A DNA stretch of 64,000 nt from Diphasiastrum complanatum (Eukaryota > Streptophyta > Lycopodiopsida > Lycopodiales > Lycopodiaceae): NCBI GenBank assembly GCA_029204225.1, contig CM055114.1, positions 10,973,634 through 11,037,633 on the forward strand. Direction: 5' to 3'. Position 1 is the stretch's first letter. Every line of letters begins with the position of its first letter. A program made the position numbers and the translations under genes. Positions 44,809 to 55,829 of this stretch are shown one piece after another. The notes beneath the pieces are model-generated. The model searched no databases and was not told where the DNA came from. It saw only the letters and a list, made by a program, of their open reading frames with translations.

Positions 44809-46730
44809 ATGATGTCGTCGGATATTACAAGCAATGCTGCGTCGGAGGATCTTAACCAGAAAGCTACAGCTGGTTGGGATCCATTTTCGTTTGGGCCATT
44901 AATTGCGATGCATGCAGCTGAAGAGCCAAATCAAGTTGGTTCATGCATGTTTGAATATCCGGCCATGGCAGCGATGTATTCGTCACCTCTTCACAATCTT
45001 GATGAACAAAGATGGCAGCAATTAGTTTCTACAGGGATCGAAAGTAGATCGAGGAGCTTGGAAAGATCGGCTGTACTCGCGGAAACAATACACTTTCCTT
45101 GAAGAACGAGCGGCCCGAAAGGCTCACAAGACGGCTTTTCGTTCTCTAAAGCATGCTCAATGCTCTGGCCAGTATGAGAGACAGACTTCTGCAAGCAATG
45201 ATCCATATTCACTCTTATCACGTTTGATACATGAGAAAAGTCCTGCCCACAACAGTTCCAAGGAAGCGCGAAAGCGATTCATCCAAGCAATGATCCCTCT
45301 TTACTATTATCACGCTTGTTACATGAGGAAATTCCTGGGCGAATTAACAGTCTTAACGAAAAGTCAGTTTCAACCCAGTACGCAAGAGAGATTTGTGCCA
45401 GCAATGATCCATCCTTACTCTTATCACGCCTGTTACATGAGGAAAGTCCTGCCTGCAACAGTTTCAAGGAACATTCAGCTTCAACCTAGTACGCAAGAGA
45501 GCTTTGTGGAAGCAATGATCCATCTTTACCCTTACCACGCCTGTTACATGAGGAAAGTCCTTGCTGTAACAGGTTTAAAAAAAATTCCGCGAAAGAGATT
45601 TGTGCAAGCAATGATACTTTTCTCTTATCACGCGGCCTGTTACAAGAGGAAATTCCTGGCCGCAACAGATCGAAGGAACATTTAACTTCAAGCCAGTACG
45701 CGAAAGACATTTGTGCAAGCAATGATCTCGCTGTACTCTTATCACGCCTGCCACATGAAGAGGAAATTCCAGGCTGCAACAGTTGTAAGGAATATTCGGC
45801 CTCAAGCCAGCACACGAAAGACATTTGTCCAAGCAATGATCCCTCTTTACTCTTATCAGGCCTGTTACAAGAGGAAAGTCCTGGATGCAACAGTTCAAGG
45901 ATTCCGCTTCAAGTCATTACAAGAAAGAGATTCGTTCAAGCAATGGTCCCTCTTTACTCTTATCACGCCTGTCAAATGCTGATACTCCTGGCTGCAGCAG
46001 TTCTGAGAAAGGGAGCAAATCTGAGTTATATTCAAATTCTAAAAAATTATCTGTGAATAACTGCTCCAGAACCCAGCTTGGATCATCGAGTACCCAGGTA
46101 GCATCCTCTTGCTACTCGTGTTTAGATCAATACATTGTTTTTGACAAGCAGCAAAAACGAAATAATGATGACGTAAACGGTTCAGTTAACACATATCCTT
46201 TTTGCTTCCGGTCTCCGCCTGCAGTCTTCAATAGAACTGATCTTATTGAGAATCTGAATGGAATGATTGATAAAGTGCAGTGCAAATCATCAGTCTCTGA
46301 GCGGTGGAACGAAAAATTCACGAAGGTTACTAAAGAGAGCACAATGGAATGCAGTGAAGCAATATCCAGCTGTGTTCCGTCGCAGCAGGCAAGTGGAATA
46401 CATCTGCGAAACGTAGACTGCGCGCACACATATTTGCTGCCTGGTGCAGGAGAGGAGCTCGTTGTCATTGAAGACTCTTTTGTAATTGTCGACCAAGATT
46501 CTAATCCAAGAGAGAGAAATGTGAAAAATTGCTATCAGCGATCTGATCAGAATGAGGATTTTGAGAATGAAGTGGGAAAGTTTCATGAGATCACAAGCTG
46601 TGACTGGAGCTTAAACACAGATGTCGGAGTCGTGGTGAAAGAAACCATTCACGATGAATTCTCTGGCAATCGAGCATTAATGAAATCAAAAGCTACAGAT
46701 GAGCTGCTAGATGATTGGCTGATTTTGTGA
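44809..46730 (+). pseudogene. Unrecognised repeat-protein gene, longer copy
   Basis: An N-terminal frame starts MMSSDITSNAASEDLNQ with GWDPFSFGPLIAMH; after a shift near 45020 it continues RKQYTFLEERAARKAHKTAF. Eight imperfect repeats of about 36 codons follow (about 45190-46000), each with a SNDPSLLLSRLL core and a Cys-Asn-Ser-Ser-Lys-Glu block. The last 200 residues are open (45885-46730) and include RTDLIENLNGM, EELVVIEDSFVIVDQDSN and the end DELLDDWLIL. A TAG at 45487 fits CAG to TAG, and shifts lie in the first and last repeats, so it is probably a pseudogene unless unknown introns exist. Each repeat has an LxxLL motif. The Trp end resembles ATG8-interacting motifs, which is inference only. 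Confidence 0.7.
45190..46000 (+). repeat. Eight-copy coding tandem repeat of about 108 bp
   Basis: The word GCAATGATCC or a variant recurs about every 80-120 bp (near 45206, 45285, 45404, 45513, 45609, 45717, 45833 and 45939), with TCTTATCACGCCTGTTACA after it. The minus-strand copy at 17.9-18.4 kb has only about four and a half units. Confidence 0.85.
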
Positions 46731-47069
46731 TCCTGCTGGTAGCACTGTAGGCCAAGTATCTTGATTTATATAGTTTTATCAAACGATCAATGTTAAGGCC
46801 GCAGATCAATGAACATTTTGTTAGGTAGTTAGGTTGGTAGTTGCTGAATCAGATGAACTATTGGCAGTTGGTAGTTAGATAGATGATGTTTAGGCTGAAA
46901 TGATGCGAGTAATAGGTGGTAGTACCATGACAATTAGAAGATAAATATGTTATACGCTGGCATTCTGGATATGCCTTTTGCTCAGCAACGTAGAGTTAGA
47001 GTGATGAGATCGCATGTACTGGCAATAATCAGTAGGATGCTATTGTACTGTTTTGTTTTCTAAGTAATG

Positions 47070-47155
47070 CTTCTTGGTTTCCAAGAGTAGGCTCGAACCT
47101 CGGACCAAAGAAACTTTGGATGCCAAGGTAACCAGCTAAGCCAACCCTGTTGGGT
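47070..47155 (-). mobile_element. tRNA-derived SINE-like insert, 86 bp
   Basis: On minus it reads GGTTGGCTTAGCTGG near its start, matching a pol III A box, and GAGGTTCGAGCC further on, matching a B box. A CCAAAG/CTTTGG hairpin lies between. It is flanked by 15-bp direct repeats, GTTTTCTAAGTAATG (47055-47069) and GTTTTCTAAGCAATG (47156-47170), with one mismatch. The T stem is mispaired, so it is not a working tRNA. There is no poly(A) tail. Confidence 0.7.
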
Positions 47156-47225
47156 GTTTTCTAAGCAATGAAGTAAGCTTTTATTTCTAAGCAATGAAGT
47201 AAGCTTTTAGTAGTGTGATATTCTG

Positions 47226-48487
47226 TGTTAAAATAATTAATGTTCGTGTTCACACTAAAGTTAAATGGTATAATAATAAGTGGACAATCTTGGGTCCTAA
47301 AAGGACGCGTTCCGAGGGAACGTCGACTCCTCATCGGCTCTTCGGCTCTATGTAATGGGCAGTTCGGCTTTCTCTACTATCAGTTAATAAGAATGTAGTT
47401 AGCGCGCGCGCTCTCTCTCTCTCTCTCACTCAGCCCTTTGACATGCATTCTGCCTGACGCATGCATGACGCTTCAAACACTCTCTCACGCTCTATGAATA
47501 TGGGCAGTTCGCCCTTCATTATAATCGATTGAATAAGAATGTAGTTAATTTACGTGTTTCTCTCTGCGATCTCTCTCCCTCTCCTCCTGCTTGCGTTGAT
47601 CTTCTGAAATGTATCATTTCATGGTATCAGAGCTAGCCCCCTGATAACGATCTCCTGACAGCAATATCTTTGCATTCATGCTGCGTTCATGACAGTGGTG
47701 GTTGCGTGAAGAAGTGTAGTGAATGACTATCTTCATCGTGAAGAGATTAACACGTTTGAGGTGTTCTAGTGTAGCCCGAACCTGACTTGAACAATACACA
47801 AAGCTAAAATGTCTGAGAGCAGCCCTGGTCCGTTTGTCATTTTCATGGCAAATCTGTTGAGTAAACAATTAAACAAAGTGACCTCCATCAACCAGCAGTC
47901 AACCAGTCAACTGAGAGTTGCTGAAGCAAGCAACTAATTAACAAAGCAATGATCAAAGCTAGCTCTTTGAAGATGTCAAAAAACTGAATTAAAGCAAAGT
48001 CCATGTGCAGGTGAAGGAAGAGACGTCTTCTACCACAGTCCACATGAAAATGCAGTTCGGAAGCATAGACCAAAGAGGAGCAGGATCAAATTAAAATCAA
48101 AAGATTTCACATGAAGTGGGAGCATTGACAACACTGTCATAATAACAATAATGCTGAACTTAATAAGATCAATTGCAATTCTAATAATAAATTTAGTGAA
48201 CACTTCATTAAGTGGGAGTCTTAAAATAACTAATGTTCGTGTTCACACTAAAGTTAAATAACTAATGTTCGTGTTCACACTAAAGTTCAATGGTATAATA
48301 ATAAGTGGACAAGCTTGGGTCCTGAAAGGACGCGTTCCGAGGGAACGTCGCCTCCTCATCGGCTCTATGTAATGGGCAGTTCGGCCTTCTCTATTATCAT
48401 CTAATAAGAATGTAGTTAGGTCTCTCTCTCTCTCCTATGCTATCTCTCTGTTCTGTCCGCTGCTACATGAACTCTTGAAACACAATA
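47226..48487 (+). mobile_element. TRIM-like non-autonomous LTR retrotransposon, about 1.26 kb
   Basis: A 396-bp 5' LTR (47226-47621), an initiator tRNA-Met PBS (47622-47633), about 585 bp of non-coding interior, a purine tract AAGTGGGAG (48210-48218) and a shorter 3' LTR (48219-48487) form a complete but gene-less element. The TSD TTCTG is seen at 47221-47225 and 48488-48492. The 5' LTR holds an internal duplication (TGGGCAGTTCG segments) and the 3' LTR a 30-bp duplication at its start. The 3' LTR begins TC and ends TA, so its ends have decayed. Confidence 0.75.
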
Positions 48488-48556
48488 TTCTGCTGCACTG
48501 AAAATCTTTTGGTTGCATCATTATCTTTAATCGTTGCATGCTTTAGTACTCAACAA

Positions 48557-48571
48557 GGGTTATGGGCCCAC
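48557..48571 (+). other. Primer-binding site complementary to the initiator tRNA-Met anticodon arm
   Basis: GGGTTATGGGCCCAC lies one base after the LTR end. It is complementary to GUGGGCCCAUAACCC, the anticodon stem-loop of initiator tRNA-Met, rather than to the tRNA 3' end. Half-tRNA priming of this kind is known from Drosophila copia. Confidence 0.7.
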
Positions 48572-48716
48572 ATCATGCATGTTGTCCTTTCTAAAAGTTT
48601 TACATTAGTTAATTAAATTGTGTACGGAACAATCTTTTCAAAAGATTGCTCATCATTCTTGCTGTCAACAAATCAGCAAAAGGCACCAAGCTGTATAGGC
48701 ATTGATAGAATGGCTC

Positions 48717-49248
48717 CATAGCATTAATGAACCGTTATGGGTTCACCACGGTTCTGAGAATCGTACGGTTCTTAAATTTTTTTGCCCAGAACCGTGGTGA
48801 ACCCTACTGATTAGTTAATTGATTAATTCTTTTTTAGTTTCCCCCCAAAAAATATGCAGAAAAAGGCCAAAAAAATCTGTGAAGTTGTGAATTCTGTGAA
48901 ATCTGTCAATCGTCTATGAAATCATCTGTATCATATGTGAAATCATTTGTATCATCTGTGATATGACTCAAATCATCTGTATCATCTGTCAAATCATCTG
49001 TACATCACGTGAAGTCTGTGAAATCTGTCAAATCAGTGATGATTTCAGATGTTTTCACATCTGTCAAATCATCTATACATCCTGTGAAATCTGTGAAATC
49101 TATGAAATCATTTGTGAAATCTGTGAATTTGGTACTTAATTAATTAATTATTTGACTGTAAAGAGGAAACGTATGACGGTTCATGAACAGTGGTACGGTT
49201 CACCCCATGGTTCCCAGGACCCATGGTTTTGAGAACCGTGGGTTCTAT
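48717..49248. mobile_element. 532-bp non-autonomous DNA transposon with a 9-bp target duplication
   Basis: The insert is flanked by GAATGGCTC at 48708-48716 and 49249-49257, a 9-bp TSD as in Mutator elements. Both ends carry several GAACCGT/ACGGTTC words, but terminal inverted repeats are weak. The centre (about 48874-49132) is a degenerate repeat of ATCTGTGAAATC and ATCTGTCAAATC. There is no coding potential. Confidence 0.6.
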
Positions 49249-49286
49249 GAATGGCTCATACGCAAGAAACAAGACAAGTTGAAAAG

Positions 49287-49668
49287 TGTTGAGTTCATAG
49301 TTCAATGAATACTTTTCTGGTAGGTTAGTTGTTGAGAGTAGTTTCAGGATCAGCTGGCATGATAAGCAGTTGACAGTTAGGTAGCTAATAGGATTAAGTT
49401 TAGGCAAGAGTTATGCAAGCGATAGGTGGCAGCAATGTGATAAGTATGATGAGTTTGGGCAGCTGATGCATGCCTTTTTGAAAGTAACGTAGAGTGAATG
49501 AAAAGAGATTTTGTGTATTGTCAATCTCTGAGAAGCGATCATGTACTGAGTTCTTCCTTATTAAATGATAGATAAATAAAGCTTTTTAGTAGGATGAAGA
49601 TCTACTGCGTGTACAAGTGAATGATTATTATCTGATATGTTTTTTGGTTGCATGCTTAAGACTTAACA
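49287..49668 (+). repeat. 5' LTR of the 49-kb element
   Basis: Starts TGTTGAGTTC and ends GACTTAACA, 382 bp. It aligns with 52706-53083, with a modest number of differences, and, inverted, with 63752-64000. Confidence 0.88.
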
Positions 49669-49669
49669 A

Positions 49670-49684
49670 GGGTTATGGGCCCAC
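49670..49684 (+). other. Primer-binding site complementary to the initiator tRNA-Met anticodon arm
   Basis: GGGTTATGGGCCCAC begins two bases after the CA end that the TSD defines. The same word follows the LTRs at 48555 and, with one change, 63752 (minus). Confidence 0.75.
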
Positions 49685-49832
49685 AACATGCATACTGTCC
49701 TTTTAAAAGGTTTTCATATTGTTTAATTGGATTGTGTAATGAACAATCCTTTGTGAAAGGTTGATTATCATTGTTGTTGTCAAATAAAAAAAAAAGGTAT
49801 TAAGCAGTAGAACGTTGACAAGGATGGTTCAT

Positions 49833-52696
49833 ATGCAGGAAACGAGACAGATTGAGAAACTGGATGACAAAAACTACGGTGTATGGTTGTGGAAAATACA
49901 GTTGATCCTAGATGAGAAGGGACTCTGAGATCTTGTCTCTGGCATTGAAATGGAGCCGATCATCGAAGGAGAAACGTCATCAAAGGAGAAACGTCAGTGA
50001 ACATAGTAGAGAAGAGGATATTGTTTTAAGTTAGAATGAAGCAAGCTCTCTCCATCATTTGCCTATCTCTGGGAGATATTGCCATTGCACAAGTTAGAGA
50101 CGTAAAACCTCCAAAAGTATTTTGGAAGACCTTGCAAAACTTATACCATGGAGTAGAAGTAACCTCCAGGATTGTTCTGCAGAATGATCTAACACATATG
50201 GCAGTAGTAGAGGGCGAATCAATCATCTCCTATGTAAGAAGATTCAAAGACGTGCATAGGTGCCTAGCAGGATTGGGTTTTTCTATGAAGGAAAAGGATG
50301 TAGCAGCTTTATTTCTTGGAGGATTGTCTTCATCTTTGAAACCACCATTGCTGTCATAGAGGCTCAACATGTAGATGAGAACGATGACAAGGATCATGCA
50401 GACGGAGCTAAGAAGATGCAAAATGGCAAGACAATCTGACCAAAAAATGGCTTCGATTATGACATCTCAACAAAATCAAGCCAGAAATCGGCAGAAGCAA
50501 AAGGAGAAGCAACATGCCAAAAAAAAGAAAGAGTTCTAGAAGAAGACCGAAAGGAAATGCTACGCTGGTGATTCACCAGATCATCTGGTAAGAAATTGCT
50601 CGATCAAAGCACAGATCAAGCAGATGCAGATCAGAGAGGTAGCAAATTTGGCTGAAGAAGATGAAGAAGATGCGGAACCTGAAGAAAGATGTATGATGAC
50701 GACACAAGAGACTACTCCTCTTAAAGCTGAACATTGCTGATCAACAATGATAGTGACGGTGAACTGGATCTACACTAGTATGTGGATTATGGAGCCGCAT
50801 CTCATATGACGCCCAACAGACATATCATTCGAGACTTCAGATATCTAGATCCTCCTATTAGCATTTTTATGGGAAACAACAAGCCTATTGTTGCAGAGGG
50901 AATAGGTCACGTTCTTATTGAACTCTAATAAAACAAGAAGGGAGAAGCTGATGGAAGTTTTATTTGTACTTGGTATAAGTAAAAATCTTATTTCTATCAT
51001 CAGAATGATGGATATGGGGATTGACACTAGATTGTCTGATTTATATTGATGAAAAGCTGGTTATAAAGTGTATTAAAGATGGAAATCTATTTAGAGTTGA
51101 GTGCAATCATATACAAGAAGAACAAGCAAATATTGTTGAAGAAAGATCTGTTATAAAATCGTTCCTTTGGCATGAGAGATTATGACATGCATCTCACAAA
51201 AAACTAGCCAAGCTAATATCGAAAGGGATCAAACTAGATGGATGGGATGAAGAAGAAGTAGTCAAATGAAAACAATGTGAAGCTTGCTTAAAGGAAAAAT
51301 GAACAAGAAAACATTTGCTAAGTCCAGTAAGCACTTTAGCAAGAAAATACTAGAGCTCGTTCACAGTGATCTCTGTGGACCCATTGAAGTATCATCTATA
51401 GAATCTGCAAAATATTTTATAACGATTATTGATGATTACTCTTGTTATACTGTTGTAAAGCCTATAAAACTCAAGTCAGAGGGGGAATTTGACCAGTTTT
51501 GCAGACAAGAGGGAATTAAAAGATAGTTAACTTGTCCTCATAATCCGCAGCAGAATGGCATTCGTGAAAGAATAATCAAACCTTGCTAAATAGTGTGAGG
51601 TGCATGATATATAGAAAGAATTTGCCTAAGCAATTGCTACTCAAAAAAATTGGAAAATTTGGCAGTCAAATGTGAAAATAGCATTTTTGAGTGGAATTTT
51701 AGAAGAGATCATTTACATGATACAGCCATCTAATTTTGAAGTCGAAGGCAACAAATGTTGCAAGCTGAAGAAGGCCATATATGGTCTAAAGCAGGGGTGT
51801 AGGCAATGGAATCAGAGATTTGACAAAGCTGTAAGAAATCTTGGAACGAAACTATGTGTATATGATGGAAGCATTTATACTCTCATAAATGATCAGTATA
51901 TCGTTCTGTTAGCAATATATGTAGATGATATCCTGATCACAGAATAACATCAAGAAAATCCAGCAAGTTAAAAGACTTGGGGGAAGTAACTTATTGTCTG
52001 GGAATTCGGATAGAAAGGAATATCAGTTCTGATATGGCACCAAAGATCATGAAGAAGTAGAAGGAATGAAAAATAAGCCATTTGGAAATTTGGTGGGCTC
52101 TCAACTGTGTGCACAAGGCCCGACGTAGTGTTCAGCGTGAATAAAGTGAGCCAGTTTGCTAACAACCCAGTAAGAGCACACTGGAACGTTGTGAAAAGAA
52201 TCCTCAAATATTTAAAAGGCACAGCAAAATAGCAGATTATGCTGATGCAGATTGGGAAGGAGACAAAGAGACAAGGAGATCAACATCAGGGTATGTTCTT
52301 ATTTGTTCAAATGTTGCAATAAGTTGGGGTTGTGCGAAGCGAAGGAGTGTTGCATTGTCAACAATGTAGGCATGATATATGGCACTCAGTTGTGCTACCA
52401 GAGAAGCGCTATGGATACAAAACCTACTGATAGAATGGAGCATGGAGCAGAAAAAGGTGGTCATAAGAAATGATAATCAAAGTTGTGTTTTGTTTTGCAA
52501 GAATGGAGGGGAGCACAAGAAGAGTAAGCACATTGAGTTGCAGTACGTGTCTGTTAAGGAGCTAGTTTATGACAACAAACTTGTTGTGGAGTACTGTGGA
52601 ACCAATGCTATGATAGCCGACATGCTTACCAAAGCAGTTTCAAAAGAACAACATATGAAGCTTTTGGGGCTGGCAGGATTAAAAAGTAGTCCTTGA
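49833..52696 (+). pseudogene. Broken and deleted copia gag-pol
   Basis: Gag starts METRQIEKL-like at 49833 and has a TGA at the Trp of GLWDL (49926). The knuckle reads CYAGDSPDHLVRNC, lacking the second Cys. The protease motif is VDYGAASHMT. Integrase has LVHSDLCGPI and IIDDYS but loses the DNGGEY block. A deletion joins integrase to reverse transcriptase, which keeps YGLKQ and YVDD near 51920. RNase H ends near 52696 with DMLTKAV. Many stops are present; the body is about 1 kb shorter than a full copia. Confidence 0.88.
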
Positions 52697-52705
52697 GGGG
52701 GAATT

Positions 52706-53083
52706 TTTTGAGTTCTTAGTTCAATGAATACTTTTTTGGTACATTAGTTGTTGAGAGTAGTTTTAGGACCAGATGGCATGATAAGCAGTTGACAGTTAAA
52801 TAGCTAATAGGATTAAGTTTAGGCAAGAGTTATGCGAGTGATAGGTGGCAGCAACGTGATAAGTATATTGAGTTCGGGCAGCTAATGCATGTTTTTTTGT
52901 AAGTAACGTAGAGTGAATGAAAAGAGATTGTGTGTACTGTCAATCTCTGAGAAGCGATCATGTATTGAGTTCTTCCTTATTAAATGATAGATAAAGCTTT
53001 TTAGTAGGATAAAGATCTGCTGTGTGTACAAGTGAATGATTATTATCTGATATGTCTTTTGGTTGCATGCTTAAGACTTAACA
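52706..53083 (+). repeat. 3' LTR of the 49-kb element
   Basis: 378 bp, starting TTTTGAGTTC (the TG has changed to TT) and ending GACTTAACA, followed by the TSD AAAAG. Confidence 0.88.
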
Positions 53084-53256
53084 AAAAGTTGGAGGATGAA
53101 AACTACGACTTATGGTCATGGAAGATGTAGCCGATCTAGGATGAGAAGGGGCTCTGGGATCTTGGTTCGGCATTGAGACAAAGCCGATTGTTGAAGGGGC
53201 GACGTCGGTTAACATAGTGGAGAGGATAAACTCATTCACAGAGAGAATGAAGCAAG
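53084..53256 (+). pseudogene. Gag fragment of the older host element
   Basis: This continues the older element past the insertion: KLEDENYDLWSWKM, then DEKGLWDL with the Trp codon intact, unlike the inserted element. Homology ends near 53256 at a minus-strand gypsy fragment. Confidence 0.75.
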
Positions 53257-53790
53257 CTAGAACTCTAAAATTAATACTACCTTATATTGAAAAACTGTCT
53301 TTTGCTCCAAATCATAACCATCCGGATATATCTGATCATTGAGATAAGTATTGATATCAGAATATAGCGAATTTGTAGATGAAATATCGAAAAAATGTTC
53401 GTCTAGAAAATCATCATTGATAGGATCTTCAATTTTTCCAGTGATGAGTCGCGATAGATAATCAGCATTTGTATGATACTTTCCTTGACGAAGCTCTACT
53501 TGATAAGTGAATTCTTGTAGAAGTAGAACCCATCGAGCAATTCGTCCTAATAGATCTGGTTTATTTACAAGATGCTTAAGAGCATAATGATCCACCTGAA
53601 AAATTATTGCATATCCCAACAAATAATGCCGAAATTTTTTAACAGTGAAAATCATGCCAAGTGCTTCCCTTTCTGTAGCCAAATAAGTTTTCTCTGATGC
53701 ACTGAGATGTCGACTCACATAGTAGATGGGATGATCCTTCTTCTGGTCATCCTTCTGGCTTAGACAGACGCCAATAGCAAATGCAGACAC
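53257..53790 (-). pseudogene. Gypsy RNase H fragment with an open frame
   Basis: The 177-codon frame contains AIGVCLSQKD, HPIYYVSRHLSASEKTY, TEREALGMIFTVKKFRHYLLG and GKYHTNADYLSRL, the RNase H and connection region of a Ty3/gypsy polyprotein. No reverse transcriptase or integrase adjoins it, so it is a fragment despite lacking stops. The sequence is unlike the RNase H at 19.6 kb. Confidence 0.85.
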
Positions 53791-54264
53791 TGTCTTTTAA
53801 TTTTTTTGGTCCCTTTGTCGAACAAATCCTTCTCCCATTCCCGATCTTTTTGTTTTCACTATCTTTTGCAGCACTCATAACTTGGGATTTCTTTGGCAAC
53901 CCGGTTTTCCTTCAACACACTTGGTAATTATATATTAGTAAAAGTGACATAGTACATGGTGAAACTTTAGCACAATCATGATGGCTATTCTTTACAATTG
54001 GCCAAAAAGCTGCAAAACATTGTTACTAGCCATTTCTAAGGCCACAACGTTTTACAAAATTGTGAAAATCGCTCTAAAAATAGCCCAATTTTTTGTTTGA
54101 AAATATCGGCTAACATATTGTTGTCATAATTTGTATCTCTATTTTTTGTTAGATGTTTGATGTGCTATTGTATGACTTTGTACATAGGTTTGCTTAGTAA
54201 AGTCATTTTCAAACAATTACATTTCAGTGTTATTATTCTAGGAAAATCTCACTTGGGAAAAGGA
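53791..54264. other. Unassigned AT-rich sequence
   Basis: No coding frame or repeat boundary was recognised. Confidence 0.4.
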
Positions 54265-55200
54265 TAAGTATGAAGGTGAGACACCTAGATCATCCTCGAG
54301 CTATACTTCGGAGGATGAAGGAGCTCAGTCCGTAAGGACTGAGGAAGGGGAGAGATTTGTCACATTAATTATACTTGCATATGCCAATAAAGTAGAATAT
54401 GTAGATAAAGGAGATTGTGGACTTTTAAAGATTAGTGCTATTATAGGAGACCATACTGTAGATAGAATACTAATAGACTCAGGATTTAGTATCAACTTAA
54501 TAACAGAGACAATGGTTAAGGAATTAGGACTAGAAAAATAGAGAGAACCTATTACTTACCATGAAATCCATTGAGCATATGCATCCAAATGCATACCAGT
54601 AGGAGAGCTAAAAGGTATTAGTGTAATTATAGAGACAGAGGTGTCGTAATGAATTTCTTTGTCATAAACCCAGTAGATACACCACCATATTCAATATTAT
54701 TTGGAAGACCATGGTTATATCAAGTAGATGCTATTATAAACTGGTCTACCAACAGTATTTTTTCCAGATATTCTCACAACCAGTTCAATAGGGGGTCACC
54801 TTTTGAGATGGGGTGAGGAGATAGCCGGACCATCTGAATCCTGGATCAATTTCATAGAATGCTATGAAATTGATGAGGATGAGCAAATTCCAACAAATTC
54901 CTAGTTGAGGGAAGTTCTGGGTGGAACAAGAGCAAGCCTGACTGAAGGGATGGTAGATAAGATAGATTATGAAGAAATAGAAATCAATAAAGGTAAAATT
55001 TTAAATTTTTATAGACACCAATCAGACCAGGAATGTGAAGAGTATATAGAAATATCAAAACATATTTGCTTGGTTGATGGACGATTTAACAGAAATACTA
55101 GTTAAATGGGGGGAACATAGGATAGATCTTATTCAGGGAACAATACCTGTTAGGCAATGTCAATATAGATTAAATCCCCGGTCAAATTTGACTATACCAA
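54265..55200 (+). pseudogene. Gypsy protease to reverse transcriptase junction
   Basis: The plus strand encodes an aspartic protease-like block (ILIDSGFSINLITETMVKEL), then, after stops and shifts, RIDLIQGTIPVRQCQYRLNP, the lead-in to a gypsy reverse transcriptase. A TAG follows KELGLEK. The catalytic domain does not follow; homology ends near 55200. Confidence 0.75.
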
Positions 55201-55225
55201 ATCCTAGCCTGCTTACGTAGAAGAC

Positions 55226-55740
55226 CTAGCAAAATTCTAACTTTGTCCTCGTCTGTATTTTTTTATTTGCTATAGTAATAGATTCAAACTGAGACAAATA
55301 ATTGTCCGCATCTTCAGATGATGACCCCTTAAAGAAATCATATCTAATTTTGGTAGATGTGGGTTGCGCTGGGTTCACCATATTATCAGGTGGTAAACTA
55401 GAAGGACTAGGAGGACTAAGAGGACTAGGAGGATCAGGATCTAAAGTACGCTCAGATGATGGTTTTGATGAAGAACATTTTGATTTTGAATTTGGTTCGG
55501 AAGTGGAATTAGATGAATTTGTAGAACTTGGTGTTTTAACGGTCCTTTCCTCTAATGAATCTACAAATGCCGTAGTAGCGTTTAAAAGATCGTTAAATGC
55601 TTCAAGTATTAATCTTGCTCTAACTGGCGAATTTCGCAAATTCTACAAATAGAAATCTCTAGATTTCTTATATGCTTCTAATCATTGTACACGCTTTAAA
55701 CATTTCTGTTCAATAGTTGTTTGAGAGTGTGTTCTTGGCA
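55226..55740 (-). pseudogene. Gypsy gag N-terminal region
   Basis: A 137-codon minus-strand frame has a Ser/Pro-rich linker and the gag-like block YDFFKGSSSEDADNYLSQFE. It lies downstream, on minus, of a gypsy PBS at 55807-55824, as expected for gag. It ends against plus-strand gypsy sequence. Confidence 0.65.
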
Positions 55741-55806
55741 TGCGTTACATGAGAAAGATTTGTAGACTTAATACACTTAAAAATATTACAAAAGATAAAA
55801 TTCATC

Positions 55807-55824
55807 TCCCCAGCAACGGCACCA
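55807..55824 (-). other. Gypsy primer-binding site, tRNA-Asp type
   Basis: On minus, TGGTGCCGTTGCTGGGGA differs at two positions from the complement of the plant tRNA-Asp 3' end used by many Ty3/gypsy elements. It follows an LTR end (…CCACA) at 55830. Confidence 0.7.
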
Positions 55825-55829
55825 AATTA

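Larger units (their letters stand above)
46791..48555 (+). repeat. 5' LTR of an older copia, interrupted by two insertions
   Basis: The LTR begins TGTTAAGGCC at 46791, in the 3' flank of the repeat-protein gene, and aligns with the LTR at 49287-49668. It resumes after the TRIM at 48488 and ends CTCAACA at 48555. A tRNA-like insert lies at 47070-47155, and TTTCTAAGCAATGAAGTAAGC is duplicated beside it. Confidence 0.75.
49287..53083 (+). mobile_element. Copia-type element with half-tRNA primer site, nested in an older relative
   Basis: LTRs at 49287-49668 and 52706-53083 enclose a PBS, a broken gag-pol and a purine tract GAGGGGGAA near 52695. The TSD AAAAG is perfect (49282-49286, 53084-53088). 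The flanks join to a related gag read in the same sense (…AAGTTGAAAAGTTGGAGGATG), so it entered the gag of the older element that begins at 46791. Confidence 0.88.
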
